NCBI RefSeq assembly: GCF_000732945.1
Contig: NZ_CP008944.1
Span: 434,001-498,000 of the forward strand
DNA length: 64,000 bases
Reading direction: 5' to 3'
Origin: Corynebacterium atypicum
GTDB lineage: Bacteria > Actinomycetota > Actinomycetes > Mycobacteriales > Mycobacteriaceae
The translations under genes were made by a program, and so were the position numbers. This document shows positions 1-9,541 of the stretch, one piece after another. The first letter of the stretch is position 1; each line of letters begins with the position of its first letter. The notes below the pieces were generated by a model. The model made no database searches. It was not told the origin of the DNA and saw nothing but the letters and a program-made list of their open reading frames with translations.

Positions 1-771
1 GACCACCGCGTCCTTGGCCAGGCCCCACTTTTGGACTGCGAGCCCGCGCACAGCCTTAGCTAGGCCGCCTTCGCCGGAGACCCACAGGGTCTCCGGCGCT
101 AAGCGTTCTTCGGCCCGCCACGAGTTCAGCACCGCCAGCGCGTTGTCCGGGGCGGTGTTGGCGGGGCAGCGAATCCGCTCGAAGCAGCCCAGGCGCGGCG
201 CCCAGCGCTCTACCTGCCCGGGCTCGAGCTCGCCGTCGCGGGAGTGGAGGACGACGGCGCTCATCTCGGCGAGCGCCTCGGGGTGCCGGGCGTCTAGCTG
301 CTCGCACAGGTGCCAGAGCGCCGGGGCTGCCGTGGCGTCGGCAACCAGCGTCTGCGGCAGCCCTGGCCGCCACAGCGCCTCGCAGAGCCACAGGCTCGCG
401 GCCTGCCCCGGCCGGACCCTGCTGATCCAGGCCGAACCTGGGCCCTCGTCGCCGTGGGTGACGATGTCGGCGTCGATGACGAAGTCGCGTCGGCGGTGCC
501 GGCGCACGGTATACCACCGCAGCTCGGGGCGCTCGGGGCGTGGAATCGCGGCGACGGCGGCGCGCAAGTTAGCCAGCCCCGCTACTTCGAAGGGGCGCCA
601 CGGCTGGCCGAGTCGAGGCATGACGAGCCCGAAGTACTCGTCGGGGCCACTGAGCTTGTGCGCGCCGAGTTCGGGGGAAAAGAAGGTCACCCGGCGTAGG
701 TTCGCCGCGAGATCCTCCACCCGGCTGACGGTTACTTCCAGCAGGGTGCGGGGCGGGTGTGTGGTGCTCAA
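1..771 (-). CDS. Siderophore-interacting protein (FAD-binding ferric-siderophore reductase), 3' end off window
   Basis: Predicted cytoplasmic ferric-siderophore reductase of the SIP/ViuB family, which releases iron from imported ferri-siderophore using FAD and NAD(P)H. The translation gives 257 residues without a stop, so the C-terminus lies outside the window; the family is usually about 280 residues. The family signatures are visible: RWYTVRRH (flavin-binding RxYT) followed by DIVTHGDEGPGSAWISR, the conserved HG-x-GP-x-S-W stretch. The start is TTG at 771, with a GAGGA ribosome site just upstream. It is divergent from the siderophore-binding lipoprotein gene, and a DtxR-like box lies between them, so iron repression of both is likely. 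Family call is firm; the substrate is inferred from the neighbours. Confidence 0.9.
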   Translation of the reverse strand, partial: MSTTHPPRTLLEVTVSRVEDLAANLRRVTFFSPELGAHKLSGPDEYFGLVMPRLGQPWRPFEVAGLANLRAAVAAIPRPERPELRWYTVRRHRRRDFVIDADIVTHGDEGPGSAWISRVRPGQAASLWLCEALWRPGLPQTLVADATAAPALWHLCEQLDARHPEALAEMSAVVLHSRDGELEPGQVERWAPRLGCFERIRCPANTAPDNALAVLNSWRAEERLAPETLWVSGEGGLAKAVRGLAVQKWGLAKDAVV

Positions 772-834
772 CTGAGGTCCTCCTCGCAGCGGCGGTAGTC
801 TTTTCGCGGCGTCGGCAGCCCTTGCCTACCAACT

Positions 835-853
835 TAAGGCGAGGCTACTCTTA
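835..853. promoter_or_regulatory. DtxR-like iron box between SIP and binding-protein genes
   Basis: The 19 bases match the corynebacterial DtxR consensus TWAGGTWAGSCTWACCTWA at 15 positions, by hand alignment. The site lies between divergent iron genes, so it could repress either or both when iron is sufficient. Binding is inferred. Confidence 0.6.
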
Positions 854-944
854 ATTGAAAATGTGGATGTGATCCCGCCGCCTCGCGGCGGGTACGTAGC
901 CGCAGACCCAGAACCTCTCAGCTGGCAGAAAGGCAACCTAGCTC

Positions 945-1892
945 ATGAAATTTGGCTTCAAATCCGCCGTCGCTGCCATCGCGGCGAGTTGCGCGCTCCT
1001 TACCGCGGGCTGCTCGGGCGGCTCCGGCGAGGACTCCGCCGAGTCCCAGGGCTCGCACGAACGCGTCGCGGCGCTCGGGCTCGGCGACGCGGATACGCTC
1101 CTGGCTTTGGGGCTTACCCCGGTCACCGTCGCCCCGTGGGGCACCGAGGGCGATATAGACCCCTCGGGGGTCGGACCGTGGTCCAAGGATCTTTTGGAGG
1201 GGGCGCAGCCCACCCCGATCTACAACACCGCGCAGGGGTTTACGAGCGAGATGCTCGAGAAGATCGCGGGCACCAAGCCTATGAAGATCGTCGCGGTCAA
1301 CCAGGCGGTCGAGCCCTCGGCGAAAGAGGAACTGGAAAAGATCGCGCCCACCACCATCAAGCCTGATGAGTACAAAAACTGGCAGATCCCGTGGGATGTC
1401 CAGGTGACCACGATCGCAGGCGCGGTGGATAAGAGCGACGAGGGCGACAAGCTCATCGAAAAGACGAAGCAGGCTTTCCAGGATTTCCGGGAGAGCCACC
1501 CGGACTTGCAGGGTAAGACCGCGGCCGCGGTGATGCCCTACGACGGCAAGATCGGCCTGTACACCACGGGCGACGGCCGCGGGCAGTTCATCGCGGATCT
1601 CGGCTTTGAGATCCCCAAGAAGCTCGAGGGCGACGGTGACGAGTTCTTCCGCGATATCTCCCCGGAGAACTACGCAGAGCTCAACGGCGTGGACTACCTC
1701 TTTGTCCTCGACTACAACGGCGCGGTGGAGCAGCTGAAGAACGACCCGGTCTTCCAGAACCTGGACGTGGTGCGCGAGGGCAAGGTCCGTTACCTGGACA
1801 CGGATACCGCCAACGCGATGAGCATGCCCAACCCGGTGACCATCCCGTGGGCGATCGATAAGTTCGAAGCCGCGGTCAAGGCCAGCTCCTAA
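945..1892 (+). CDS. Iron-siderophore ABC transporter substrate-binding lipoprotein
   Basis: Extracytoplasmic binding protein (FepB/FecB type) that captures ferri-siderophore and hands it to the FecCD permeases encoded further right. The 315-residue protein opens with a lipoprotein signal peptide: basic MKFGFK, hydrophobic stretch, then lipobox LTAG-C with Cys23 as the lipidated residue. The periplasmic-binding fold is suggested by the start of the first lobe (RVAALGLGDADTLLALGLTPV) and by the late segment with YLFVLDYNG and VRYLDTDTANAM. ATG start with AAAGGCA upstream. It is transcribed away from the SIP gene and lies beside a DtxR-like box. The hydroxamate ligand is inferred from the adjacent biosynthetic genes. 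Confidence 0.9.
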   Translation: MKFGFKSAVAAIAASCALLTAGCSGGSGEDSAESQGSHERVAALGLGDADTLLALGLTPVTVAPWGTEGDIDPSGVGPWSKDLLEGAQPTPIYNTAQGFTSEMLEKIAGTKPMKIVAVNQAVEPSAKEELEKIAPTTIKPDEYKNWQIPWDVQVTTIAGAVDKSDEGDKLIEKTKQAFQDFRESHPDLQGKTAAAVMPYDGKIGLYTTGDGRGQFIADLGFEIPKKLEGDGDEFFRDISPENYAELNGVDYLFVLDYNGAVEQLKNDPVFQNLDVVREGKVRYLDTDTANAMSMPNPVTIPWAIDKFEAAVKASS

Positions 1893-1956
1893 CCCGCGAC
1901 CTGGCCGTGCGGGCCCAGGCTGTGAACCCGGGCCGGCGGGCGCGAGAATGTCGCAA

Positions 1957-4431
1957 CTATTCGGGTGGGGCCAGCGGGTTGGTCATCTCGCCGGCGTAGA
2001 TCAGGCTAGACTCCTGGTCCCCGAGGGTGACCATGCCCTCGGGGTTTCGCAGCTGAAGCCGGTTGAGGCAGGAGTGGGGGAACGTGCGGGCCAATAGCGG
2101 CAGGCGGTCCCGCGCGGCCGGCCACCGGTCGAAGTAGCCTGCGAGGCACTCGCGGGCGACCTGCCAGAATTCCGCCTCAGGAAGCGTCGCGGAGGCGTCG
2201 AGTAGCGCGCCGAGGTGGCGCAGCACGCCGTCGACAATGTCCGTGTGGATGCTTAAGGCCCGCTGGACGTCGGTGAAGCTGCCGTCGTCGGCGACGATGC
2301 GCGAGATTCCCGCGGGCACCTTGCGAGACGCCCGCACCACGGCGACCTCCTCGCCGAGGTCCTTGAAAAACGAGCCGACGGGCACGCCGCGATCGAGCTC
2401 GAGGATGACGTTCTCGCTGTGCGGCATGAACACGACGTCATACTGGCACAGCGCGTGAACGGCCGGCAGCAGGTAGACGTCGAGGAGCCGGGCGACCCAC
2501 TCGCGCGCCGGGATTTCCGACGCCGCGATCAGCTCGCCGGCCAGCGCTACCCCGCTCGCGTCGTGGTGGAGAACCGCGGCCAGGGTGATCGCCTGGGAGC
2601 CGGGGGCGAGCTGAGGTATGGGCGACTCGCGCCACAGGGCCGCCAGCATTTTGGTGTGTGCGTCTCCAGTGCCGGAGGTGGCTGTCGCGTGGAACGCGTC
2701 GCCGGTAAACCCGACGGCAGCGAACTCTTTGAGGAGCCGCACGTGTGCGGCGCGAAACTCTTTGTCCGGCTCCAGGAGACCGGCCAGCCAGTCATTGATC
2801 GCCGGGGTATCGCGCATGTACTTCGGCGAGAGCCCGCGGTAAAAGCCCATGTTGCGCACCGTCAGGGCCGTTTTGACGTACGGTGCCGCCGGGTCGGTCA
2901 GGTTGAAGAAGGTGCGCAGCGACTGCTGGGGGTACATCAGCAGGTCGGCGGCGCCGAGGGCGACGAGCTCGCCGGACGCGAGCTCACCGCTAAATTCCGT
3001 GGTAATGCGGTGCTCCCACTGCCAGGGGTGCACCGGGATCGCCACGTAGTCTTCCGGGCGGTGCCCCAACGCCTCGAGGGTGGCCGCCGCTTCGAGGCAC
3101 GCCGGCGCTTGGTCGAGGCTAAAAGGCGCATTTTCGCAGCTTGCGGAAGCAGCCGTCACGCACGCGCTGGCCTGCGCGGCAAGCCAGACCAGCTGGGTCG
3201 ACCGTCCGAGCTCCGGGGCAAAGGAATACAGCTCAGACTCGCCCATTCCGCCCCTTCCGGCGTTGGCGAGAAATCCCGGGTGCCCGCCGGTCATCGACTG
3301 CTCGACGTACTGCATGAGCCGCGCCTGGCTGCGCCGGACGGGGCCACTTGCTGAGGAAGCCTGCTCGGCGCCGGTCGACGTTTTTTGGCCACCCACGATG
3401 AGGCTGGCGAGCTCGGCTGCCGACGGTCGCGTGAGCCGTGCCGTGCGCGCGCTGCCCGCGACCGTAGCCGCGAGCTCTGCGAGGTAGGTGTGCAGGCTCG
3501 CCTCTGGGATGCCGAGTTGGCTCGCGGCCTGGGCTACGAGGTCCACCAGGCCGGGCGGGGCAGCGCCGGAGGCGGTGCGCAGACTCGCCGCATCCACCGC
3601 GAGGTGCTCCACCGGGTGCCTGCGTGCGGCGAACGTCAGCTCGATGTTCCCCAGGGTGACCTGCCATTGGCCGGTAGAAAGCAGCCGGGGCGTGAGCAGG
3701 CGCTCATGGGAGAACTCCCGGATCATTTTTGCGATGAGCTCGCGCTCGCCCGGGGCGAGGCCGCCAGTGTCCGCCAGGTCTTGCCCCGAGGCCGCACGCG
3801 GCGCGCTCGGCGAAACGGACGGCGCGACGTCCAGACACGCGAGGCCGGCCATCCGGCTGGCTAGGAAGTCCGCGCGGGAACACAGCTGTACTCGGGCGTT
3901 CTTTCCCGGAAGCGGGATGCGGGCGACGTCGCGGAAGCCGGCCAGCGCGTTTTTTGCGTGGATGGCCGCGTTGCGCTCGTCGGGTTCGACCACCACGCGG
4001 TCTGCCTGGAGGGCGTCGAAAATGAGGCACATCGTCGCCGCGAAGAGCGCGGTGGTAAGCCCCGGGGTGCCCGGCCCCGGCGGGGGAGGGGCGATGAGGA
4101 TGTGCATCCCGGCGTCGCTGGGGGTGAATTCCACCTGCCCGGCAAGTGGCTCGGCAAGCGGCGAGGTCGCGGGGGCGTACACCTCAACTAACGCCAGCGG
4201 CTGATCCGCTAGCTCGAGGATGAAGGCCTGCTGGTCCGGGCTGGTGAGTATGGCGGTGTATTCCCGCGTCGTCTTTTCTAGGCTCCAGTCGGTGGCTCCC
4301 CAAAAAGAGCTGTGCGGGTGGGTCAGCCACTGGTGCGCCATGGCGGCGTCTTGGGGCAGCGCTAGCTGGCGTACCCGCACCACGCCAAGCTCGGTGACGA
4401 TGGCGTGCTGAAAAAGGGCGGTCGGCGCCAA
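1957..4431 (-). CDS. Fused GNAT acyltransferase - IucA/IucC NIS siderophore synthetase (DesC-DesD type)
   Basis: Two-domain enzyme for the last steps of hydroxamate siderophore assembly. Residues about 10-190 form a GNAT acyltransferase of the IucB/RhbD/DesC group, which would acylate N-hydroxycadaverine. Residues about 225-824 form an IucA/IucC-type ATP-dependent NIS synthetase, which would couple and possibly cyclise the units. Visible synthetase motifs are HPGF near 384 with the following Gly-rich loop, PVHPWQWEH, TALTVRNMGFYRGLSPKY and MPHSENVILEL. BibC, the bisucaberin synthetase, is a known example of this fusion. TTG start preceded by GGAGGAAATACC. It ends the decarboxylase-hydroxylase-synthetase operon. 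Whether the product is bisucaberin-, desferrioxamine- or putrebactin-like cannot be read from the sequence. Confidence 0.9.
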   Translation of the reverse strand: MAPTALFQHAIVTELGVVRVRQLALPQDAAMAHQWLTHPHSSFWGATDWSLEKTTREYTAILTSPDQQAFILELADQPLALVEVYAPATSPLAEPLAGQVEFTPSDAGMHILIAPPPPGPGTPGLTTALFAATMCLIFDALQADRVVVEPDERNAAIHAKNALAGFRDVARIPLPGKNARVQLCSRADFLASRMAGLACLDVAPSVSPSAPRAASGQDLADTGGLAPGERELIAKMIREFSHERLLTPRLLSTGQWQVTLGNIELTFAARRHPVEHLAVDAASLRTASGAAPPGLVDLVAQAASQLGIPEASLHTYLAELAATVAGSARTARLTRPSAAELASLIVGGQKTSTGAEQASSASGPVRRSQARLMQYVEQSMTGGHPGFLANAGRGGMGESELYSFAPELGRSTQLVWLAAQASACVTAASASCENAPFSLDQAPACLEAAATLEALGHRPEDYVAIPVHPWQWEHRITTEFSGELASGELVALGAADLLMYPQQSLRTFFNLTDPAAPYVKTALTVRNMGFYRGLSPKYMRDTPAINDWLAGLLEPDKEFRAAHVRLLKEFAAVGFTGDAFHATATSGTGDAHTKMLAALWRESPIPQLAPGSQAITLAAVLHHDASGVALAGELIAASEIPAREWVARLLDVYLLPAVHALCQYDVVFMPHSENVILELDRGVPVGSFFKDLGEEVAVVRASRKVPAGISRIVADDGSFTDVQRALSIHTDIVDGVLRHLGALLDASATLPEAEFWQVARECLAGYFDRWPAARDRLPLLARTFPHSCLNRLQLRNPEGMVTLGDQESSLIYAGEMTNPLAPPE

Positions 4432-4464
4432 GGTATTTCCTCCTTGCTCTCGTTGACGTCCCGG

Positions 4465-5814
4465 CTACCTAGCCGGACGGTCTGCGGCGGGCTCGACTTC
4501 TTCCCCGTAGGCCTGCGGGCCCAGGCCGAAGGATTGGAATGCAATGCGTCGTTCGATGGGATAGACCTCGCGGCCGAGGATGCGAGCGAGAATGACGCTG
4601 TTGCGCCACGGCCCCATACCCAGGTCCGGGGCGCTGAGCCCGTGGGTGTGTTCCTCGCCGTTAAGCACGAAGAAGGTGCCGGCATCGTCGGCCTCGAACT
4701 CCAGGCCCACGTCCAGCCGCCCCCGGCTGTCCAGGCGCAGTTGGCCGGCGTCCACTGCGCCGGAGAGGAACGAGGGCACCGCCGGGGCCCGGTAGCCAGT
4801 GGCGAGGACGTAGGCCGCGGAACGCTGTGGGTAGCTCTGGCCGGTCTCCAGATCCTCGACGTCGAGCTGCGTGCCGCTCCAGCGCGCGGCCTGGCCGCAG
4901 CGCAGCGTGGTGTCCAGCGGGGTGTGCGTAGCCAGCCGGTAGAGGTTGTCATAGATCGCGTTGATGAGCTCCCCGGAGATTCCCTTGTACAGGTTGCGCT
5001 GGCTGCGCCCCAGCTCGTCGCGTCGCGCTACGCCCAGCCGGTGGAAGTACGCGGCGTATTCCGGCGCGGTCATCTCCAGGGTGAGCTTGGTGTATTCCAT
5101 GGGGAAGAAGCGCGGAGAGCGGGTGAGCCAGTCCAGGCGGTGCCCGCGCGCGGCGGCGTGATCCATCAGGTCGAAGTAGATCTCCGCGGCCGACTGCCCG
5201 GAGCCGATGATGGTCACCGAGTCCGCCTGCTGCAGCTCCTCGCGGTGGCGGAGGTACTCGCTCGAGTGGCACACCCCGGGCTGGGTAAGGCCCTCGGCTA
5301 GCTCCTGGGGAACGAAGGGCTCGGTGCCTACGCCCATCGCTATGTGGCGGGTAAGTACCTGGCGGCCGCTAGCTAGCTGCACGTCCCATAGCCCGTCCTC
5401 GGTGCGACGCACACGGGTCACCGCGCTATCCCAATGCACGTAGGGCAGCTGAGCGGCCACCCACGCGCAGTAGTCCGAGTACTCGCTGCGCAGCGGGAAG
5501 AAGGATTCGCGGATGTAGAACTGGTGGATGCGCCGCTTGGCTTTGAGATAGTTCAAAAAGCTGAACCGGCTCGTCGGGTCGGCCATGGTGACCAGGTCCG
5601 CCAAGAACGGCACCTGGATCGTGGCGTGCGGCAGGAGCATGCCTTCGTGCCAGCAGAACCGCGGGCGCTGATCGAAAAATTCTGCCCGCAGCGTGCCGCC
5701 GGATACCAGCGGCTCGGCGAGCGCGGCGAGCCCGAGATTAAAGGGGCCGACGCCGATGCCGACCAGGTCGAGTGGGTCCTTGCGGCTGGCGCCTGCTGTG
5801 AGATCGGTGGTCAT
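4465..5814 (-). CDS. L-lysine/cadaverine N-hydroxylase (IucD/DesB-type flavin monooxygenase)
   Basis: FAD- and NADPH-dependent monooxygenase that hydroxylates a terminal amine, most likely cadaverine, to give the hydroxamate precursor. It shows the FAD-binding GIGVGPFNLGLAAL near the N-terminus, the NADPH-binding VTIIGSGQSAAE in the middle and the C-terminal ATGYR signature of N-hydroxylating monooxygenases. I chose ATG at 5814 because AGGAGGT lies at proper spacing before it; the upstream in-frame TTG at 5835 overlaps that same ribosome site. Predicted length is 449 residues, usual for the family. It lies 33 bp before the synthetase gene and about 105 bp after the decarboxylase gene, so it is co-transcribed. 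Confidence 0.92.
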   Translation of the reverse strand: MTTDLTAGASRKDPLDLVGIGVGPFNLGLAALAEPLVSGGTLRAEFFDQRPRFCWHEGMLLPHATIQVPFLADLVTMADPTSRFSFLNYLKAKRRIHQFYIRESFFPLRSEYSDYCAWVAAQLPYVHWDSAVTRVRRTEDGLWDVQLASGRQVLTRHIAMGVGTEPFVPQELAEGLTQPGVCHSSEYLRHREELQQADSVTIIGSGQSAAEIYFDLMDHAAARGHRLDWLTRSPRFFPMEYTKLTLEMTAPEYAAYFHRLGVARRDELGRSQRNLYKGISGELINAIYDNLYRLATHTPLDTTLRCGQAARWSGTQLDVEDLETGQSYPQRSAAYVLATGYRAPAVPSFLSGAVDAGQLRLDSRGRLDVGLEFEADDAGTFFVLNGEEHTHGLSAPDLGMGPWRNSVILARILGREVYPIERRIAFQSFGLGPQAYGEEVEPAADRPAR

Positions 5815-5919
5815 GGGATGGGTACCTCCTAGCAATCGAGGGGTGGGAAGGGGTAAGGAAAAGTCATATGGGCAATAGGTGGTGCCGCCGGTGCACGCGG
5901 CTGGCGTAGGCGGTCCTTC

Positions 5920-7449
5920 TCAGCTGGCGGTGAGGCTGAGCGCGCAGGCGTCGATAGTCTCAATGGCGTGCGCAATGTCGTCCTCGGTGAGCGTGGGATC
6001 GAGCAGCGTGAACTTCAGCCAGGAATCCCCGCCGATGACGGTGCTGGCCACGGCGAGCGCCCCGGAATCGAAGAGCATCTGGCGCAGCTGGCCCAAGCGC
6101 TGGGGCTCGCCGGCCATCGTCGCGGGGCGAAAGAGTACGGTGCTCAGCTGGGGCCGTTCAAAAAGCTCGAAGCGGGGGTGCACGGCCAGCCGATCGGCGG
6201 CAAGTTGGGTCAGCGCGCAGCAGCGCTGGAGGGCCCGGCCTATTTCTTCGGCCGGCAGGGTGCGCAGCAGTAGCCAGAGCTTGAGCGAATCGAAGCGCCG
6301 GGTGGTTTGCAGGGACTTATCGGCAAGGTTGAGCCGCAGCGCATCCTGCGGGTTGAGGTAGTCGGCATGCACGCCAGCAAGTTCGAGGTCCGAGCGTTCG
6401 CGTGCGATCAGCGCTGAGCAGGCCACTGGGACGAAGAAGCCCTTGTGCAGGTCGATGGTGACCGTATCTGCCAGGGCGATGCCGTCGAGCCGGTCTCGGG
6501 TCGCCTGGTCGCACAGGAGCGCTCCGCCGTAGGCGGCGTCCACGTGGAGGTGGACGCCCAGGGCGCGGGTCACGGTAGCGATCTGGCGCAAGGGGTCGAT
6601 GCTGCCGCGGTCAGTAGTGCCGGCGGTGGCCACGACTGCGGCGACGGTTGCGCCGGCCTCCTGCTCGGTGCGGATAGTCTGCTCGACCTGGCGGGGCAGC
6701 AGACGGCCGAGGGGGTCGGTGGCGACCACGAGGACGGACTCTGCCTCGAGACCGAGCAAGCTGGCCGCGCGGGCTACCGAATAGTGCGTGTAGGGGCTGG
6801 TGATGAAGCGTAGCTCGGAAAGCTTGGCGCCGCTGGACCAGGCCTTGTTCCGGGCCAGTGCCAGCGCGTGCAGGTTGGACTGGGTGCCTCCGGAGCTAAA
6901 GCACCCGTCCGCCTCCGCGCCGGAGGCGGGGGCCTCGGCGGCGTTGAACCCGATGAGCCGGGCGAGCCAGCCGATGAGCTTCTGCTCGATCGCGGCGGCT
7001 GCGGTGGACTGGTCCCAGGATTCCACGGCGGTGTTGACCACCGCGGTCATCAGCGCGGCTGCCACCGCGGGCGCGGCCACCGGGCAGTTCAGGTGCGCTA
7101 GGTAGCGCGGGTCGTGGTACCAGACCGCACGGCTGAGCCAGATGGAGTCCAGCTCACTGAGGGCGGCGTCGAACGTGGTCGGCGCGTCGAGGTCGATGCG
7201 CTCGAGCGCCTCGCGGATGCTTTGCGGGGTGTGATCGCGCCGGCTGGAGCCCACTGCACCGTCGGCCGATTCGAGCGCATCGAGCGCGGCGTCGAGCGCG
7301 CGGTGCAGATCCTCGCGCACCAGGTTCGGCTGCAGGCTGCGGCCGAGCAGGCTGGCGTGGAGCGAGGCCGGCGGTGGTGGCAGTTCCGGCGGGCACGGCG
7401 TGGTGGGTGGTGGGGAATCAGGCGTCGAGGGGTTCTCAAAAGGTGACAC
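5920..7449 (-). CDS. PLP-dependent group II decarboxylase (lysine/ornithine/DABA), siderophore first step
   Basis: Decarboxylase of the DesA/RhbB family, probably converting lysine to cadaverine as the first siderophore step. PLP-fold landmarks are FSSGGTQSN near 184-192, HVDAAYGGALL near 302-312 and TIDLHKGFFVP, where Lys336 should form the Schiff base. The first 30 residues are Pro-rich and unlike the family, so the true start may lie further in. The GTG at 7449 is the most upstream option and has only a crowded GAGG before it. A DtxR-like box sits about 25 bp upstream, so this gene should lead an iron-repressed operon with the hydroxylase and the fused synthetase. Substrate choice among lysine, ornithine and diaminobutyrate is inferred. 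Confidence 0.88.
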   Translation of the reverse strand: MSPFENPSTPDSPPPTTPCPPELPPPPASLHASLLGRSLQPNLVREDLHRALDAALDALESADGAVGSSRRDHTPQSIREALERIDLDAPTTFDAALSELDSIWLSRAVWYHDPRYLAHLNCPVAAPAVAAALMTAVVNTAVESWDQSTAAAAIEQKLIGWLARLIGFNAAEAPASGAEADGCFSSGGTQSNLHALALARNKAWSSGAKLSELRFITSPYTHYSVARAASLLGLEAESVLVVATDPLGRLLPRQVEQTIRTEQEAGATVAAVVATAGTTDRGSIDPLRQIATVTRALGVHLHVDAAYGGALLCDQATRDRLDGIALADTVTIDLHKGFFVPVACSALIARERSDLELAGVHADYLNPQDALRLNLADKSLQTTRRFDSLKLWLLLRTLPAEEIGRALQRCCALTQLAADRLAVHPRFELFERPQLSTVLFRPATMAGEPQRLGQLRQMLFDSGALAVASTVIGGDSWLKFTLLDPTLTEDDIAHAIETIDACALSLTAS

Positions 7450-7473
7450 CTCAACGTGTCTACCGGCATAAAA

Positions 7474-7492
7474 TTAGGTAAGCCTTAGTTGT
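7474..7492. promoter_or_regulatory. DtxR-like iron box upstream of siderophore biosynthesis operon
   Basis: TTAGGTAAGCCTTA matches the first 14 positions of the DtxR consensus without exception; overall 15 of 19 positions agree. It lies 25 bp upstream of the decarboxylase start on the minus strand, where repressor would cover the promoter. Confidence 0.65.
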
Positions 7493-7541
7493 ACTTTGGG
7501 TCTTCCTGTCGGATACTGTCCGTTCACTCCGCGCCCCAAGG

Positions 7542-8426
7542 CTAGAGGCTGGTTGGCCGCTGTGGCGCGCCGGGAACCACCAGCGGACCGCCGGTCACCG
7601 GGTCCTCGGTCACCACCGCGTCGAGCCCAAACACCTCGGCGAGTAGCTCACGGGTCACCACGTCCTCGGGCGCGCCCACGGCCCGAACCTCGCCCTTACT
7701 CAGCACCACCAGCCGGTCCGAGTAGCGCACGGCAAGGTTGAGATCGTGGAGCACCATGACCACCGAGCGCCCCTCCGAATCTGCCAGCCCGCGAATCAGC
7801 TCGAGCAGCTCGATAGAGTGCGCCAGATCCAGGTAGGTGGTCGGCTCGTCGAAAAAGATGACCTGCGTCTGCTGGGCGAGCACCATTGCGATCCAGACGC
7901 GCTGGCGTTGCCCTCCGGAAAGCTCGTCGAGCGCCCGGTCGGCGAACTCGGCCACCCCGGTCTGCTGCAGGGCCTTCTCGACCGCTCGTTCATCAGTGCT
8001 AGACCACTGGCTGAGCCAACTCTGGTGGGGGTGGCGCCCCATGGCCACGAGGTCGGCCACCACCACGCCCTCGGGCGCTACCGGCTGCTGCGGCAGGATC
8101 GCGAGCAGCTGCGCGAGCTCGTGGCGCGAGGCTTGGGCGACGTCGCGGCCGGCTAACAGGATGGTGCCCTCCTGGGCAGGGAGCAGTTGCGCGAGGGCAC
8201 GCAAGAGCGTCGATTTGCCGCAGCCGTTGGGGCCCAAGATGGTGGTGACCCCACCGCGGGGAAGCTCCAGATCAAGCCCGTTGAGCACGGGCCGGCTACC
8301 GTAGCCAGCGGTCAGCCCGGAGGCGGCGATGAGTGGTAGCGGATCTTGGTCCTCCACCGTCGGGGCCGGGGCCAGCCCATGCCTGGTAGCGCCCTGGTCG
8401 GCGGGTTTCTTGCGAAGTCGGCTCAT
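7542..8426 (-). CDS. Iron-siderophore ABC transporter ATP-binding protein (FecE/FepC type)
   Basis: Cytoplasmic ATPase that powers ferri-siderophore import. Walker A GPNGCGKST is at residues 65-73, followed by the signature ELSGGQRQRV, Walker B VIFFDEPTTYLD and the switch-region VLHDLNLAV. Predicted length is 294 residues, with about 30 extra N-terminal residues before the ABC domain. The ATG at 8426 overlaps the permease stop in an ATGA junction, so the two genes are translationally coupled. A longer reading frame continues upstream through the permease gene but out of the permease frame and is not real. Last gene of the transport operon. Confidence 0.95.
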   Translation of the reverse strand: MSRLRKKPADQGATRHGLAPAPTVEDQDPLPLIAASGLTAGYGSRPVLNGLDLELPRGGVTTILGPNGCGKSTLLRALAQLLPAQEGTILLAGRDVAQASRHELAQLLAILPQQPVAPEGVVVADLVAMGRHPHQSWLSQWSSTDERAVEKALQQTGVAEFADRALDELSGGQRQRVWIAMVLAQQTQVIFFDEPTTYLDLAHSIELLELIRGLADSEGRSVVMVLHDLNLAVRYSDRLVVLSKGEVRAVGAPEDVVTRELLAEVFGLDAVVTEDPVTGGPLVVPGAPQRPTSL

Positions 8427-9541
8427 AGGGTGGTCCTCTGATTGATTCGGATGAGTAGGTAGATCAGGAAAACGCCGCCGATGACGGAGGTGAAGATCCC
8501 CACGGGAAGCTCCGTGGGTACGAGCGTGCGCGCGGCGACGTCGCCACCGAGCACGATGAGCGCACCGCACAGCAACGAGCCGGTCAATGGCGGGGTAGGG
8601 GTGGCGCAGAGCCGCTGCGCCACCTGCGGGGCTACGAACGCGACAAATCCGATCGGCCCGGTGGCAGAGACCGCGACGGCGGCGAGCGCCACGGCGACCA
8701 CCAGCATTCCGGCCTCCGCGCGCGATACCCGCACGCCCAGCCCGCGGGCGGTATCTGGGCCCAGCGACATGGCGCCCAGCTGGAAGGCGATCCAGATCAG
8801 GGCGGGGATGGCCGCGGCTACGGCGATGGCCAGCGGGGTGACGCTCGCGTAGCTGGCGCCGGCGAGCGAGCCGGTCAGCCAGGTCTGCGCAGCGGTCGCG
8901 TTGTTCAGATCTGCCTTGATCATCAGCCATTGCCGGAAGGCGGTCAGGAGCGCGGTGACGATGATGCCAGCGAGCACCAGGCGGAATGTATCCATCCCGC
9001 GCCGCGAGGCCAGCAGCCAGATGGCCACGCCCGTGGCGAGGGCTCCGGCGAAGGCTACGGCGGGAATACCTGCGGTGGCAAGCCACCCAAAAGTAGAGGT
9101 TGTCGACCCGCCGGCCAACACGATCACCGCGACGGCAGCGGCCGAGGCCCCGCTGGTGATGCCGAGGATGTCTGGGCTGGCTAGCGCGTTGCGGGTGACC
9201 GACTGAGTGATCGCGCCGGACAGCGCGAAGGCGCCGCCGGCCAGCAAACCGGCCAGCGCGCGCGGCAGCCGCCACTCCACGACGATCGTGCGCTCGAGGG
9301 TGGAACCGGCCCCAAAGAGCACGCGGGCGACGTCATCGGGGCTCAGCGCGTACTCGCCGATGCCGATCGAGATCACAAAGAGCAGCACGGCCGCGGCGGC
9401 GAGTACCAGGTTGACCGCCACGACGCGCTGGCGCCAGACCGCGGTGGCCGGACCGAGGCGAAGCCGGGGCCGCAGCGCAAGCGTTGTCTGTTCTACCGCG
9501 ACTATCCGCCGCCGGGGTGGTGACGCGACGCGGTTTTTCAT
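8423..9541 (-). CDS. Iron-siderophore ABC transporter permease (FecCD family, second subunit)
   Basis: Polytopic membrane permease of the FecCD/BtuC family, pairing with the upstream permease to form the import channel. The 372-residue protein has a basic N-terminus and then about ten hydrophobic segments. Family stretches ALSGAITQSVTRNALASPDILGI and GPIGFVAFVAPQVAQRL are visible; the first matches the conserved region after TM2. ATG at 9541 overlaps the previous stop (ATGA), and its own stop overlaps the ATPase start the same way, so all three genes are tightly coupled. Confidence 0.94.
   Translation of the reverse strand: MKNRVASPPRRRIVAVEQTTLALRPRLRLGPATAVWRQRVVAVNLVLAAAAVLLFVISIGIGEYALSPDDVARVLFGAGSTLERTIVVEWRLPRALAGLLAGGAFALSGAITQSVTRNALASPDILGITSGASAAAVAVIVLAGGSTTSTFGWLATAGIPAVAFAGALATGVAIWLLASRRGMDTFRLVLAGIIVTALLTAFRQWLMIKADLNNATAAQTWLTGSLAGASYASVTPLAIAVAAAIPALIWIAFQLGAMSLGPDTARGLGVRVSRAEAGMLVVAVALAAVAVSATGPIGFVAFVAPQVAQRLCATPTPPLTGSLLCGALIVLGGDVAARTLVPTELPVGIFTSVIGGVFLIYLLIRINQRTTL

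Noticed and set aside
8427..9275. Long minus-strand frame fused to the front of the siderophore ATPase
   Set aside because: The upstream part is Arg/Gly/Pro-rich shadow of the permease gene; the ATPase has its own ATG with an ATGA overlap.
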